Part shown: positions 7,386 to 14,070 of the stretch, in pieces
Layout: each line of letters begins with the position of its first letter
Position numbering within the stretch: position 1 is the stretch's first letter
NCBI RefSeq assembly: GCF_015218165.1
Contig: NZ_CP048662.1
Coordinates: forward strand, 1-19,920
Length of the DNA: 19,920 nt
DNA from: Acinetobacter piscicola
Lineage (GTDB): Bacteria > Pseudomonadota > Gammaproteobacteria > Pseudomonadales > Moraxellaceae
Direction: 5' to 3'
Translations under genes and position numbers: made by a program
Notes under the pieces: model-generated
What the model was told of the DNA's origin: nothing
The model's database searches: none
What the model saw: the letters and a program-made list of their open reading frames with translations, nothing else

Positions 7386-7413
7386 ATTTAACATAAAATT
7401 TCTTATGCGAAAT
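7386..7413 (-). other. pdif site 3 (XerD-XerC orientation)
   Basis: XerD arm atttaacataa, spacer aatttc, XerC arm ttatgcgaaat. It closes the msr(E)-mph(E) module and opens replicon B. Its last base is the first base of the stop codon (minus strand) of the GIY-YIG gene, so the module border falls exactly at that gene's end. Confidence 0.9.
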
Positions 7414-7844
7414 TACATACCAACTTTAACCACATTGTGGACAGGTTGGATTTTAGAGATAAGAAAAACTTCTAGGGCATTTGCTAAATAAGCCGTATCA
7501 CGCTCAAAGCCTATTGTAATGATGGATCCAGCATCTTTCAGTCTTGGATCTATCGCAATATATTCAGTTTTATCTTCATTCCATCGGCAATATTTCATTA
7601 CCCTGGCGCTTAAGCCATTACCACGATAACGGCCAGCACCTCTAGAAGTCCCAACACCGATATAAGTCACTAAATCCCCTTTGACAAACGCATATACACC
7701 TTGTTTATCGTAATTAGGAATTTTTCCAAAATTAAAATGTACTGGTGACCATTCAGGAGGCTTTCCTAATAGGTCTACATTCCAGTGATGTTCGAAGAAT
7801 AATTCTGTATTACGTATTAACTTATTAAGTGTTGGATCTTCCAC
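7413..7844 (-). CDS. GIY-YIG domain protein
   Basis: This 143-aa protein has the GIY-YIG nuclease hallmarks: GVY at 49-51, YIG at 61-63, an arginine-rich helix RGAGRYRGNGLSARV at about 68-82, a glutamate E125 in ALEVFLI and N137 in PVHN. These fit the catalytic Tyr, Arg, Glu and Asn positions of the superfamily, so a nuclease activity is plausible. The start is GTG at 7844 with GAGGG about 8 bases upstream. It begins 17 bp after the mobilization accessory gene on the same strand, so the two probably form an operon. No counterpart exists in replicon A. The role is unknown; possibilities include plasmid maintenance, defence or a selfish endonuclease. Confidence 0.75.
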   Translation of the reverse strand: MEDPTLNKLIRNTELFFEHHWNVDLLGKPPEWSPVHFNFGKIPNYDKQGVYAFVKGDLVTYIGVGTSRGAGRYRGNGLSARVMKYCRWNEDKTEYIAIDPRLKDAGSIITIGFERDTAYLANALEVFLISKIQPVHNVVKVGM

Positions 7845-7861
7845 TACTTATCCCTCAAAAT

Positions 7862-8128
7862 TTATAAATTAAAAAGCTTTCGGTCACGCTCATCTGTTAA
7901 ATACTTATCCATCTGAGCAATTAATTTAGCTCTGGCTTGTTCATCATCTTCAGTGATCTTTAGCATACAGGATCCAATTAAAATTTTGCGTCTGGTATCA
8001 TCCTTTCGAGCTTGTTCTTTCTCTTTAGCACGTTCTCTTGCCAGTGCTGCCTGTCTTTGAGCCTTTAACTGCTTTAGCTTTTCTTCCTGTGCTTTGATTT
8101 TGCTGTCTAGTGTTTCAGTAACGCTCAT
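7862..8128 (-). CDS. Small coiled-coil mobilization accessory protein, replicon B
   Basis: This 88-aa protein starting MSVTETLDSKIKAQ is homologous to the one at 306-680. It has an N-terminal coiled coil rich in Lys, Gln and Ala, then TRRKILIG and a C terminus ending DRKLFNL. I chose the ATG at 8128 because an open frame continuing upstream would run through the oriT and its hairpins and into the relaxase start. It is divergent from mobA2 and upstream of the GIY-YIG gene. A MobC-like relaxosome role is inferred from context. Confidence 0.7.
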   Translation of the reverse strand: MSVTETLDSKIKAQEEKLKQLKAQRQAALARERAKEKEQARKDDTRRKILIGSCMLKITEDDEQARAKLIAQMDKYLTDERDRKLFNL

Positions 8129-8222
8129 TAATCCAATACCATCATCCTGGGAAACCATCCCTAACATAAGCGCACTTGAATATGCATTCAAGGTGCTATA
8201 TGTATAGTAATGTTTTCCTCGA

Positions 8223-8251
8223 AGAGCGCACTTATGCAAACTTCGTTTGCA
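8223..8251 (-). other. Origin of transfer of replicon B (MOBQ)
   Basis: On the minus strand a perfect hairpin TGCAAA-cgaag-TTTGCA (8251-8235) is followed at once by the nic-type motif TAAGTGCGCTCT (8234-8223). It differs from oriT A in hairpin sequence but shares TAAGTGCGC. Both origins face the same way. A second similar arrangement lies at 8169-8192 (a TTGAA/TTCAA hairpin next to AAGTGCGCT), lacking the leading T of the core. Confidence 0.85.
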
Positions 8252-8257
8252 AGTACG

Positions 8258-8317
8258 ATTGGGGTCTCCCCAATACCCCGACAACCGTATCCACGGTTGT
8301 ACTTCACTACGTGAAAA
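8258..8317. other. Tandem hairpins between oriT and mobA2
   Basis: Three perfect short inverted repeats follow oriT B: ATTGGGG-tct-CCCCAAT (8258-8274), ACAACCGT-atcc-ACGGTTGT (8281-8300) and TTCAC-tac-GTGAA (about 8303-8315). They occupy the same place as the two hairpins before mobA1. Function is unknown. Confidence 0.6.
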
Positions 8318-8336
8318 TTTAAAAGCGAAAATAGGC

Positions 8337-9773
8337 ATGGCGATTTACCACTTTTCAGTCAAAACCGTAGCACGATCAGCAGGGCGTTCCGCTACTGCTG
8401 CGATTGCCTATCGGGCAGGTGAAAAGATCTATTGTGAACGTGAGGGCCGAGAACATGATTACAGCCGAAAAACAGGTGTGGAATATAAAGAAATTTATTT
8501 ACCCGAAGGCGCACCAGAACATTTAAAAAACCGGGAAAGACTCTGGAACGAAGTTGAACAACGGGAAACCCGAAAAAACTCGACAGTTGCCCGAGAATTT
8601 GAAATCGCTTTTCCAAGTGAATTAAATCAGGAACAACGCCTGGCCATGCTCGAAGAGCTATGCGCCAGTATCGTGGACAGACACCAGGTAGCCGTCGATG
8701 CCTGTATTCATGCACCGCATACTGGATCTGGTAGTGATGAACGCAATTATCACGCGCATATCCTGATGAGCACACGCAAACTTACTCAGGAAGGCTTCAC
8801 CGAGAAAACCCGGGAACTGGATCAGAAACACAGTGGAGAAATCGAACACTGGCGCGAACACTTTGCCGATATCTGCAATATGCACCTGGATCTGGCTGGA
8901 TACACTGCCCGAGTCGACCACCGCAGCTACAAAGACCAGGAGAATGGTTTAGAAGCCACGCTGCACGAAGGGCCGAAAGTCACCGAACTGCGCCGAAAAG
9001 GGATTGAGACCGAAATCAGCCGAAGCAATGACGAAATCAAACAGAGAAATCAGGCTCAGCTGCAATACAGCAAAAATATGGATCTGCTGATTGCTGAAAA
9101 TGAGATCAAACTCAGCACACTGAAAACAGAACAGCAGATCCAAATCAAAAATAGCGCTAAAACGCCACCAATTGACGAAAAAGCCCTGTTTGAGGAAAAA
9201 CAGAGGGAAACCCTTGGCAAAGTGCTAAAACGCGAAATCAGCGCAAAAGACGCGAATCTAGACCTGGATTTCATGCAGCGTAATCTCAAACAAGCCGAAA
9301 TAACCCTGACCAAGCACCACAAACATCAAAATGAGTTCAATCAGCAGCTTGCCCAGGAGATCGTGAAAAGCGGACTCAAGCAAAGTCATGACAAATTGCA
9401 AAGCCTGGTCGATCAACACAACGAATTAACTCAGAACAAACCCTTACTGTTTGGAAAAAAAGCCTGGGAAGCCCAACGTGATGCGATTTACCAGGAGCAC
9501 AAAAAGCTGAAAGGTCAGCATGAACACCAGAAAAAACATGGTGTGAAGGATTTATTGGAAAATGACAAATTCAAAGAACATGCCTGGAAGCAGTACCAAC
9601 AACAACATCCAGCCAAAGCCAAGCAATACCAGACTCTATACCCATCCTATCAAGTCATTAAAAAATGTGTGGATGAGATCAAAGCAGAACAACAGATGAA
9701 ACTCAGACAGGAACAACAGCTCAAAGCACAGCAACATGCGCCTAAAATGAAATCTCGTGGCATGAGTCGCTAA
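8337..9773 (+). CDS. mobA: MOBQ-family relaxase (MobA/MobL), replicon B
   Basis: This 478-aa relaxase starts MAIYHFSVKTVARSAGRSA, with catalytic Y25 and metal ligands H139-x-H141 in NYHAHI, plus H125 and H128. DHRSYKDQ follows near residue 197. The C-terminal 230 residues are charged and coiled-coil-rich. The open frame extends 30 codons further upstream, but that part lies in the hairpin region and the MAIYHF start is the family N terminus. It is homologous to MobA1 over the N-terminal 240 residues, with a diverged tail, so the two replicons did not arise by a recent duplication. It probably acts on the oriT at 8223-8251. Confidence 0.93.
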   Translation: MAIYHFSVKTVARSAGRSATAAIAYRAGEKIYCEREGREHDYSRKTGVEYKEIYLPEGAPEHLKNRERLWNEVEQRETRKNSTVAREFEIAFPSELNQEQRLAMLEELCASIVDRHQVAVDACIHAPHTGSGSDERNYHAHILMSTRKLTQEGFTEKTRELDQKHSGEIEHWREHFADICNMHLDLAGYTARVDHRSYKDQENGLEATLHEGPKVTELRRKGIETEISRSNDEIKQRNQAQLQYSKNMDLLIAENEIKLSTLKTEQQIQIKNSAKTPPIDEKALFEEKQRETLGKVLKREISAKDANLDLDFMQRNLKQAEITLTKHHKHQNEFNQQLAQEIVKSGLKQSHDKLQSLVDQHNELTQNKPLLFGKKAWEAQRDAIYQEHKKLKGQHEHQKKHGVKDLLENDKFKEHAWKQYQQQHPAKAKQYQTLYPSYQVIKKCVDEIKAEQQMKLRQEQQLKAQQHAPKMKSRGMSR

Positions 9774-9777
9774 ACAG

Positions 9778-9955
9778 AGCGAGTGTCTACGAGCGAACTG
9801 AGAAAATTTGCCCATCCCTTTCCCTGATTACAAGCTCCCTATCCATCAATCACCTGCTTTACAGAGCATCCCGAATGGGTGCGAACTTTCCAAATTTGAT
9901 TCCTAAACCGAGCGTAGCGAGAAAAAAAGCTCATGAGCGAAGCGAATTCCGAGCT
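9778..9955 (+). repeat. 18-bp repeat and related G.A-mismatch hairpins downstream of mobA2
   Basis: The repeat agcgagtgtctacgagcg at 9778-9795 is identical to the two copies after mobA1. Further hairpins of the same CGAG/CGAG type lie at 9909-9921 (CGAG-CGTAG-CGAG) and at 9928-9955 (outer stem AGCTC/GAGCT around TGAG-CGAAG-CGAA). No convincing gene is seen between 9774 and 10310. Confidence 0.55.
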
Positions 9956-10004
9956 GCTTTTGATCTTGCTTTTGCTTTTTCTCAAATTCACGAAAATATG
10001 AACC

Positions 10005-10080
10005 AAAAATTGCCCCGACGAATCGAGCGAAAGCGAGATTCAATAGAGTTTGAGCGAAGCGAAAACCAAGGGCAATTTTT
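10005..10080 (+). ncRNA. Structured RNA-like three-way junction, copy 2 (upstream of repB2)
   Basis: The closing stem pairs AAAAATTGCCC (10005-10015) with GGGCAATTTTT (10070-10080). Hairpin 1 (10020-10041) is GAAT-CGAG, loop C-GAAA-G (a GNRA tetraloop), CGAG-ATTC. Hairpin 2 (10048-10066) is GTT-TGAG, loop CGAAG, CGAA-AAC. Junction strands CGAC, AATAGA and CAA equal those of copy 1 (2943-3016). Stem changes are paired: C-G to T-A in the closing stem, G-C to T-A in hairpin 1, and A-T to T-A plus C-G to T-A in hairpin 2. It lies about 85 bp before the iterons. Confidence 0.62.
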
Positions 10081-10164
10081 TACTCCCTGGGCTTTTAATT
10101 ATTTTTAAGCTTTTAAATGCTTTTAATTAAGCTGTAATCCTTTATTCATAATGGTTCTAGAGAT

Positions 10165-10252
10165 ATTAAAACGAGGTTTACCTTGCATTAAAACGAGGTT
10201 TACCTTGCATTAAAACGAGGTTTACCTTGCATTAAAACGAGGTTTACCTTGC
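10165..10252 (+). repeat. Iterons of replicon B (oriV)
   Basis: Four perfect, contiguous 22-bp direct repeats each begin attaaaacgaggtttacc. A partial unit follows, and an inverted core aacctcgt lies at 10273-10280, just before repB2, where an autoregulatory half-site would be expected. There are no spacers, so this is not a CRISPR array. Confidence 0.93.
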
Positions 10253-10310
10253 ATTAAGCGAGATAATTATATAACCTCGTCTTATTGAATTAAAAATATA
10301 ATCTTTTCAT

Positions 10311-11240
10311 ATGAAAACAGAACTAGTTGTTAAAGATAACGCCTTAATCAATGCCAGTTATAACCTCGATCTAGTTGAACAGAGGTTAATTCTCCTAGCT
10401 ATTGTTGAAGCAAGGGAATCGGGTAAAGGGATAAATGCTAATGATCCACTAACAGTTCATGCTGAAAGTTATATTAATCAGTTTGGTGTACATCGAAATA
10501 CGGCTTATCAGGCGTTAAAAGATGCTTGCGATGACTTGTTTGCAAGACAATTCAGTTATCAGAGTCTTAGTGAAAAAGGTAACACTATTAATCACAAATC
10601 AAGATGGGTGAGCGAGGTGGCTTATATTGATAATGAAGCTGTCGTTAGACTTATTTTTGCCCCTGCTATTGTGCCTTTAATTACTAGGTTAGAAGAACAA
10701 TTTACAAAGTATGAAATACAACAAATAAGTAATTTAACAAGTGCTTATGCTGTTCGTTTATATGAAATATTGATTGCATGGCGTAGTACTGGAAAAACGC
10801 CTCTCATAACTATGTATGATTTTAGACAAAAAATAGGTGTACTCGAGACTGAATACAAACGAATGTATGATTTTAAAAAATATGTTTTAGACATTGCATT
10901 AAAACAAGTAAATGAACATACCGATATTATTGTCAAAGTTGAACAGCATAAAACAGGTAGATCTATTACTGGTTTTTCATTTAGCTTTAAACAGAAAAAA
11001 TCAGCCACGCATTCAGTCGAATCTAAAAGAGATCCGAATACATTAGACCTCTTTTCAAAAATAACAGATAAACAACGCCATCTATTCGCCAACAAGCTCT
11101 CAGAGCTTCCTGAGATGAGTAAATATTCACAAGGCACAGAAAGCTATCAGCAGTTTGCTGTACGTATAGCTGCCATGCTGCAAGATGCAGAGAAATTTAA
11201 GGAATTACTTCCTTTACTCAGAAAATTAGGATTTCAATGA
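10311..11240 (+). CDS. repB: Rep_3-family (RepB) replication initiator, replicon B
   Basis: This 309-aa initiator should bind the 22-bp iterons just upstream. It begins MKTELVVKDNALINASYNLDL, followed by EQRLILLAIVEARESG, the typical N terminus of Acinetobacter Rep_3 initiators. Winged-helix segments include FGVHRNTAYQALKDACDDLFAR (about 62-83) and, in the second domain, YDFKKYVLDIALKQVNEHTDI and GRSITGFSFSFKQK. It has the usual length. It is only distantly similar to RepB1 and its iterons differ, so the two replicons are likely compatible. No Shine-Dalgarno motif is visible. The RepA-like gene follows after 66 bp. Confidence 0.95.
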   Translation: MKTELVVKDNALINASYNLDLVEQRLILLAIVEARESGKGINANDPLTVHAESYINQFGVHRNTAYQALKDACDDLFARQFSYQSLSEKGNTINHKSRWVSEVAYIDNEAVVRLIFAPAIVPLITRLEEQFTKYEIQQISNLTSAYAVRLYEILIAWRSTGKTPLITMYDFRQKIGVLETEYKRMYDFKKYVLDIALKQVNEHTDIIVKVEQHKTGRSITGFSFSFKQKKSATHSVESKRDPNTLDLFSKITDKQRHLFANKLSELPEMSKYSQGTESYQQFAVRIAAMLQDAEKFKELLPLLRKLGFQ

Positions 11241-11306
11241 CATTGTTAATTGAAATTGTTAAGTTAACAGTCAGGTATTAACACAAGTTGAAAACTGGTT
11301 TACATA

Positions 11307-11849
11307 ATGAAAAAACTGTCAGTTTCAGAGTTAGCTAAGCTTTATGGATATTCAAGACAAGCCATATATGCACATATAAACAAAGGAAATTTATCTAAAG
11401 GATCTGATGGATTAATTGACTTTTCAGAGGCCCTAAGAGTTTTTGGGGAACCACAAAAAAAAGAGGATACAGTCAATCAAAGTCAATCAATTAACAGTCA
11501 AAACTTGACAGAAGTTGACTTACTAAAACGTCAAGTTGACATACTGGAAAAACAATTAAATCAGGCAATACAGAGAGAAAATCAATCTTTAGAACGTGAA
11601 TCGTTTTATCAAGAACAGATTGAAGCTATGCAGCGCTTACTAGAAGCACCAAAAGCCAATATGACTACCTTTACCGATCAGAGCTTTAAACAGGATATAG
11701 CAACGGATCCTCGGTCGGAACTAGCAACGAACTATGACGAATTGACTACTCCTCAGCAAGACAATAAGCGTATTCCTATCCCGGAGCATGTTGAACCAGA
11801 ACAGAAGAAGAGAGGCTTCCTAAGCCGCTTTTTCCTTCCATATGGTTAG
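11307..11849 (+). CDS. RepA-like plasmid DNA-binding protein
   Basis: This 180-aa protein has an N-terminal helix-turn-helix of the MerR/excisionase-like type: SVSELAKLYGYSRQAIYAHI at 5-24, followed by a wing-like GSDGLIDFSEALRVFG. A coiled coil spans about 68-112 (VDLLKRQVDILEKQLNQAI). A polar tail ends in KKRGFLSRFFLPYG. Genes like this commonly follow repB in Acinetobacter Rep_3 plasmids and are annotated as replication or DNA-binding proteins. Its exact role is not established. It is probably cotranscribed with repB2. Replicon A has no such gene. Confidence 0.82.
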   Translation: MKKLSVSELAKLYGYSRQAIYAHINKGNLSKGSDGLIDFSEALRVFGEPQKKEDTVNQSQSINSQNLTEVDLLKRQVDILEKQLNQAIQRENQSLERESFYQEQIEAMQRLLEAPKANMTTFTDQSFKQDIATDPRSELATNYDELTTPQQDNKRIPIPEHVEPEQKKRGFLSRFFLPYG

Positions 11850-11857
11850 CCAAGACT

Positions 11858-11920
11858 CCAGTTTTTTGAAGAGCCAATTTCAGTGCAAGCACTTGAAATA
11901 ATGACTCCTCAAAAAACCGG
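11858..11920. repeat. Long imperfect inverted repeat downstream of the RepA-like gene
   Basis: The left arm (11858-11886) includes CCAGTTTTTTGA, ATTTCA and GTGC. The right arm (11889-11920) includes GCAC, TGAAAT and TCAAAAAACCGG. They pair in three blocks around a 2-nt loop with small internal loops. No T run follows. It may be a transcript-stabilising or terminator-like structure. Confidence 0.55.
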
Positions 11921-11993
11921 ATGATGTTTATTAAAACTGAATAAAACCGTGGAACATCGCTCAATTAGTGATCGTGGAACATGAATAATCAAT

Positions 11994-12028
11994 AAAAAGC
12001 CGTTCTGGTGCCCTATACTCCAGAACGG
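11994..12028 (-). terminator. Minus-strand terminator serving the ABC-F gene
   Basis: CCGTTCTGG (12000-12008) and CCAGAACGG (12020-12028) form a 9-bp stem. On the minus strand the stem is followed by CTTTTTATT, so it terminates leftward transcription from the ABC-F gene across pdif4. There is no T run on the plus strand. Its flanks resemble those of the terminator at 4329-4370. Confidence 0.75.
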
Positions 12029-12068
12029 ATTACGTTAATATAATGATATTTAAAGAGAAATATCAAGC

Positions 12069-12096
12069 ATTTCGTATAAGGTGTATTATGTTAATT
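12069..12096 (+). other. pdif site 4 (XerC-XerD orientation)
   Basis: XerC arm atttcgtataa, spacer ggtgta, XerD arm ttatgttaatt. It ends replicon B and opens the ABC-F module, which is closed by pdif5 in opposite orientation. Confidence 0.9.
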
Positions 12097-12136
12097 TTAG
12101 TAGAACTAATAAATCTATATATTTGAAAATGTCATT

Positions 12137-13705
12137 TTACTCAATTAAATACTCTTCAGATATTTCACACTGTTCAACAAAAAAATGATCATGTGAAACT
12201 AAAATTACAGCGCCCTGATATTGGCTAATAGCCTGCGATAGAAGCTCTCTAGACTCAATATCTAAATGATTTTCTGGTTCATCAAGCAATAATAAATCAA
12301 TACCATCAGGATAGTGACTCATTGCTAATAATGCGACTTTCAATTTTTCACCACCACTCAGTTCTGATAGTTTTAATAAAGCTTTTTCACGACGAATACG
12401 TAACTGACCTAACAAATTTCTCCACTCAACTTCAGTAAGATTGGAGTTATAAAGTGCAAGGTTTTCGATTACGGATAAATCATTATTTAATAAACTAAAG
12501 TTTTGATCTAAATACAAACATGTTCCACTAAAGAAAATATCATCACGTTGATGGGTAGAAATCAATTTCAATAAGGTTGATTTACCAATTCCATTAGCAC
12601 CTTTAAGATGGATTTTTTCGCCAGCTTTCAATGCAAAATTAATTTTATTTGTTGCTGTATGGGGTAGCTTTAAATCATGAATTCTTAAAATCTCTCCTTG
12701 CTTCGTACTCTGTAAGTGGAATTCAAACTTCTGAGCTTTGATTTTTTCTACAATGGTCTGCCTATTAATCAGACTATTTTTCAAATCATCAGTTTGTCGA
12801 GTTTGTTGGGCACGTAGCTTACCTAAGCTTTGTCCAGCATTTTCCTTTTTGAAATCTAGAAAAATCTTTGCTTGAGAATTAGAATCACGAAGTTCATTGC
12901 CTTTAGATTGACGTTTATTCGCTTTCATTAAGCTATCATGTTGCCGTTGTTTTAACTGCTTTAATTCTTTTTTCTCATTATTAATAGACTGAGTTAATGC
13001 ATCCATGTGTAGCTGATGCTGTTGAATGTAATGCTCATAATTACCTTTGTAGTGTTGTAAGCCTAATTCAGTTAAAGCATAAATATGTTGGACTTGATTG
13101 AGTAATTGGCGATCATGACTAATCAGGCATACACCACTAGGGTGTGCCAAAATACTCTCAATTAACCATTGTCTAGATGTTGAGTCTAAATGGTTGCTTG
13201 GTTCATCTAAAAGTAGATAGTGATCCTTTTTTAAAAACAAACGACATAAAGCCAGCTTTGTTTTTTGTCCTTCACTCAGTTTTTCTGTTGGAAAGTTCAA
13301 ATCCGTAGGTAAGTCAGCATTTTCAAGTATATTTTGCCATTTTTGTGGTAAATCCCAGGTATTTTCAACTAACTCATAATCATCAAAACTAGCTGTATTG
13401 TTCTCTATACGCCGAAAAGCATGATGTAAATGATCTACCTCTAATGCTTGTGCAATATTTTCAGCATTAAGGCGTTCTAATTGTGCCAAATAATCATGTT
13501 GGATATTCCATGAAACTTGACCACTATAATGAATATCTAAAGCTTGGCTTTGATCTAATATTCTGAACAATAGGGATTTACCTAAACCATTACGTCCAAA
13601 TAATGCAGAAACCTGTCCTGATAAAAGCGTAATGTTTAGCTGATCAAACATTTTCTGTGTAGAAAATTCTAAATTTAAGTTTGAAGCAATACATGCATGT
13701 TGCAT
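12137..13705 (-). CDS. ABC-F family ATPase, uncharacterised
   Basis: This 522-aa soluble protein has two ABC ATPase domains and no membrane segments. Domain 1 has GRNGLGKS (37-44), a deviant signature LSEGQ (143-147), DEPSNHLD (167-174) and SHDR (196-199). The linker of about 220-330 is highly charged, with many Lys and Gln. Domain 2 has GANGIGKS (369-376), LSGGE (449-453), DEPENHLD (475-482) and SHD (504-506). This is the ABC-F layout. It is not Msr(E) and not YheS-like. I do not recognise it as a named resistance gene. It is alone in a pdif module with a long leader and an RBS hairpin, a setting typical of acquired cargo. A ribosome-protection role is possible but unproven. Confidence 0.85.
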   Translation of the reverse strand: MQHACIASNLNLEFSTQKMFDQLNITLLSGQVSALFGRNGLGKSLLFRILDQSQALDIHYSGQVSWNIQHDYLAQLERLNAENIAQALEVDHLHHAFRRIENNTASFDDYELVENTWDLPQKWQNILENADLPTDLNFPTEKLSEGQKTKLALCRLFLKKDHYLLLDEPSNHLDSTSRQWLIESILAHPSGVCLISHDRQLLNQVQHIYALTELGLQHYKGNYEHYIQQHQLHMDALTQSINNEKKELKQLKQRQHDSLMKANKRQSKGNELRDSNSQAKIFLDFKKENAGQSLGKLRAQQTRQTDDLKNSLINRQTIVEKIKAQKFEFHLQSTKQGEILRIHDLKLPHTATNKINFALKAGEKIHLKGANGIGKSTLLKLISTHQRDDIFFSGTCLYLDQNFSLLNNDLSVIENLALYNSNLTEVEWRNLLGQLRIRREKALLKLSELSGGEKLKVALLAMSHYPDGIDLLLLDEPENHLDIESRELLSQAISQYQGAVILVSHDHFFVEQCEISEEYLIE

Positions 13706-13712
13706 AAAAAAT

Positions 13713-13727
13713 TCCTCATGTAGAGGA
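13713..13727 (-). promoter_or_regulatory. RBS hairpin of the uncharacterised ABC-F gene
   Basis: On the minus strand TCCTC-tacat-GAGGA forms a 5-bp hairpin. Its 3' arm is the Shine-Dalgarno sequence, 7 bases before the ATG at 13705. This could limit translation until upstream events open it. Confidence 0.45.
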
Positions 13728-13960
13728 TATGCAAAATAGTGAAGATTAACTTATAAAAAACAATATATTATTTAGGATATAAAGTAGAGACCAAGAATAT
13801 ATAGCCACAAGTAGAATCTATTTTGCACATCAAAAGTTTAAAAATAATGATGAGAAAATGACTTACTTCATTGGCGTTACTCTTGGGAGGATGATTTGAA
13901 TAAGGTTATTTTATAATGATAAGACAATCTGTCAAGCTTGTACTAAAGCTTCTAAAAGTT
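13728..13960 (-). other. Leader region of the uncharacterised ABC-F gene
   Basis: No gene is evident on the plus strand. On the minus strand a 20-codon ORF (13830-13768, MCKIDSTCGYIFLVSTLYPK) lies in the leader but lacks a good ribosome binding site. A promoter candidate is TTGGTC, 18 bp, then TAATAT, ending near 13763. If that is the promoter, the 20-codon ORF would lie mostly upstream of the transcript. Both calls are tentative. Confidence 0.3.
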
Positions 13961-13988
13961 ATTTAACATAATGGCTGTTATACGAAAT
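13961..13988 (-). other. pdif site 5 (XerD-XerC orientation)
   Basis: XerD arm atttaacataa, spacer tggctg, XerC arm ttatacgaaat. It closes the ABC-F module and opens the lipoprotein module. Confidence 0.9.
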
Positions 13989-14013
13989 AAAAAAACCTAG
14001 GCACTGCCTAGGT
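13987..14013 (-). terminator. Terminator of the lipoprotein gene
   Basis: ACCTAGG (13995-14001), loop cactg, CCTAGGT (14007-14013). On the minus strand the stem is followed by seven T-type bases that run up to the XerC arm of pdif5. It terminates transcription of the lipoprotein gene. Confidence 0.8.
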
Positions 14014-14070
14014 CTTAAATTTAAAAAAATACATAAAGATTAAGGCGCATGACACTTCAATCAAGCTATA

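Noticed and set aside
8247..8336. A 30-residue N-terminal extension of MobA2
   Set aside because: It covers the oriT-proximal hairpins, and the conserved MAIYHF start with Y25 is at 8337.
8129..8338. A 70-residue N-terminal extension of the replicon B mob accessory protein
   Set aside because: It would run through the oriT, the hairpins and the mobA2 start. The ATG at 8128 gives a protein aligned with the replicon A homologue.
9875..10108. A 77-codon open frame on the plus strand between mobA2 and the iterons
   Set aside because: It runs through the G.A hairpins and the three-way-junction element, has a repetitive Ser/Glu/Arg-rich translation that arises from those repeats, and has no ribosome binding site. 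The matching place in replicon A has no such frame.
10165..10252. CRISPR-like repeat array
   Set aside because: The repeats are contiguous, without spacers, and lie just upstream of a Rep_3 initiator gene, so they are iterons.
10745..11137. A 130-codon minus-strand frame opposite repB2
   Set aside because: It lies wholly within a well-supported initiator gene, has no ribosome binding site, and its translation resembles no protein I recognise.
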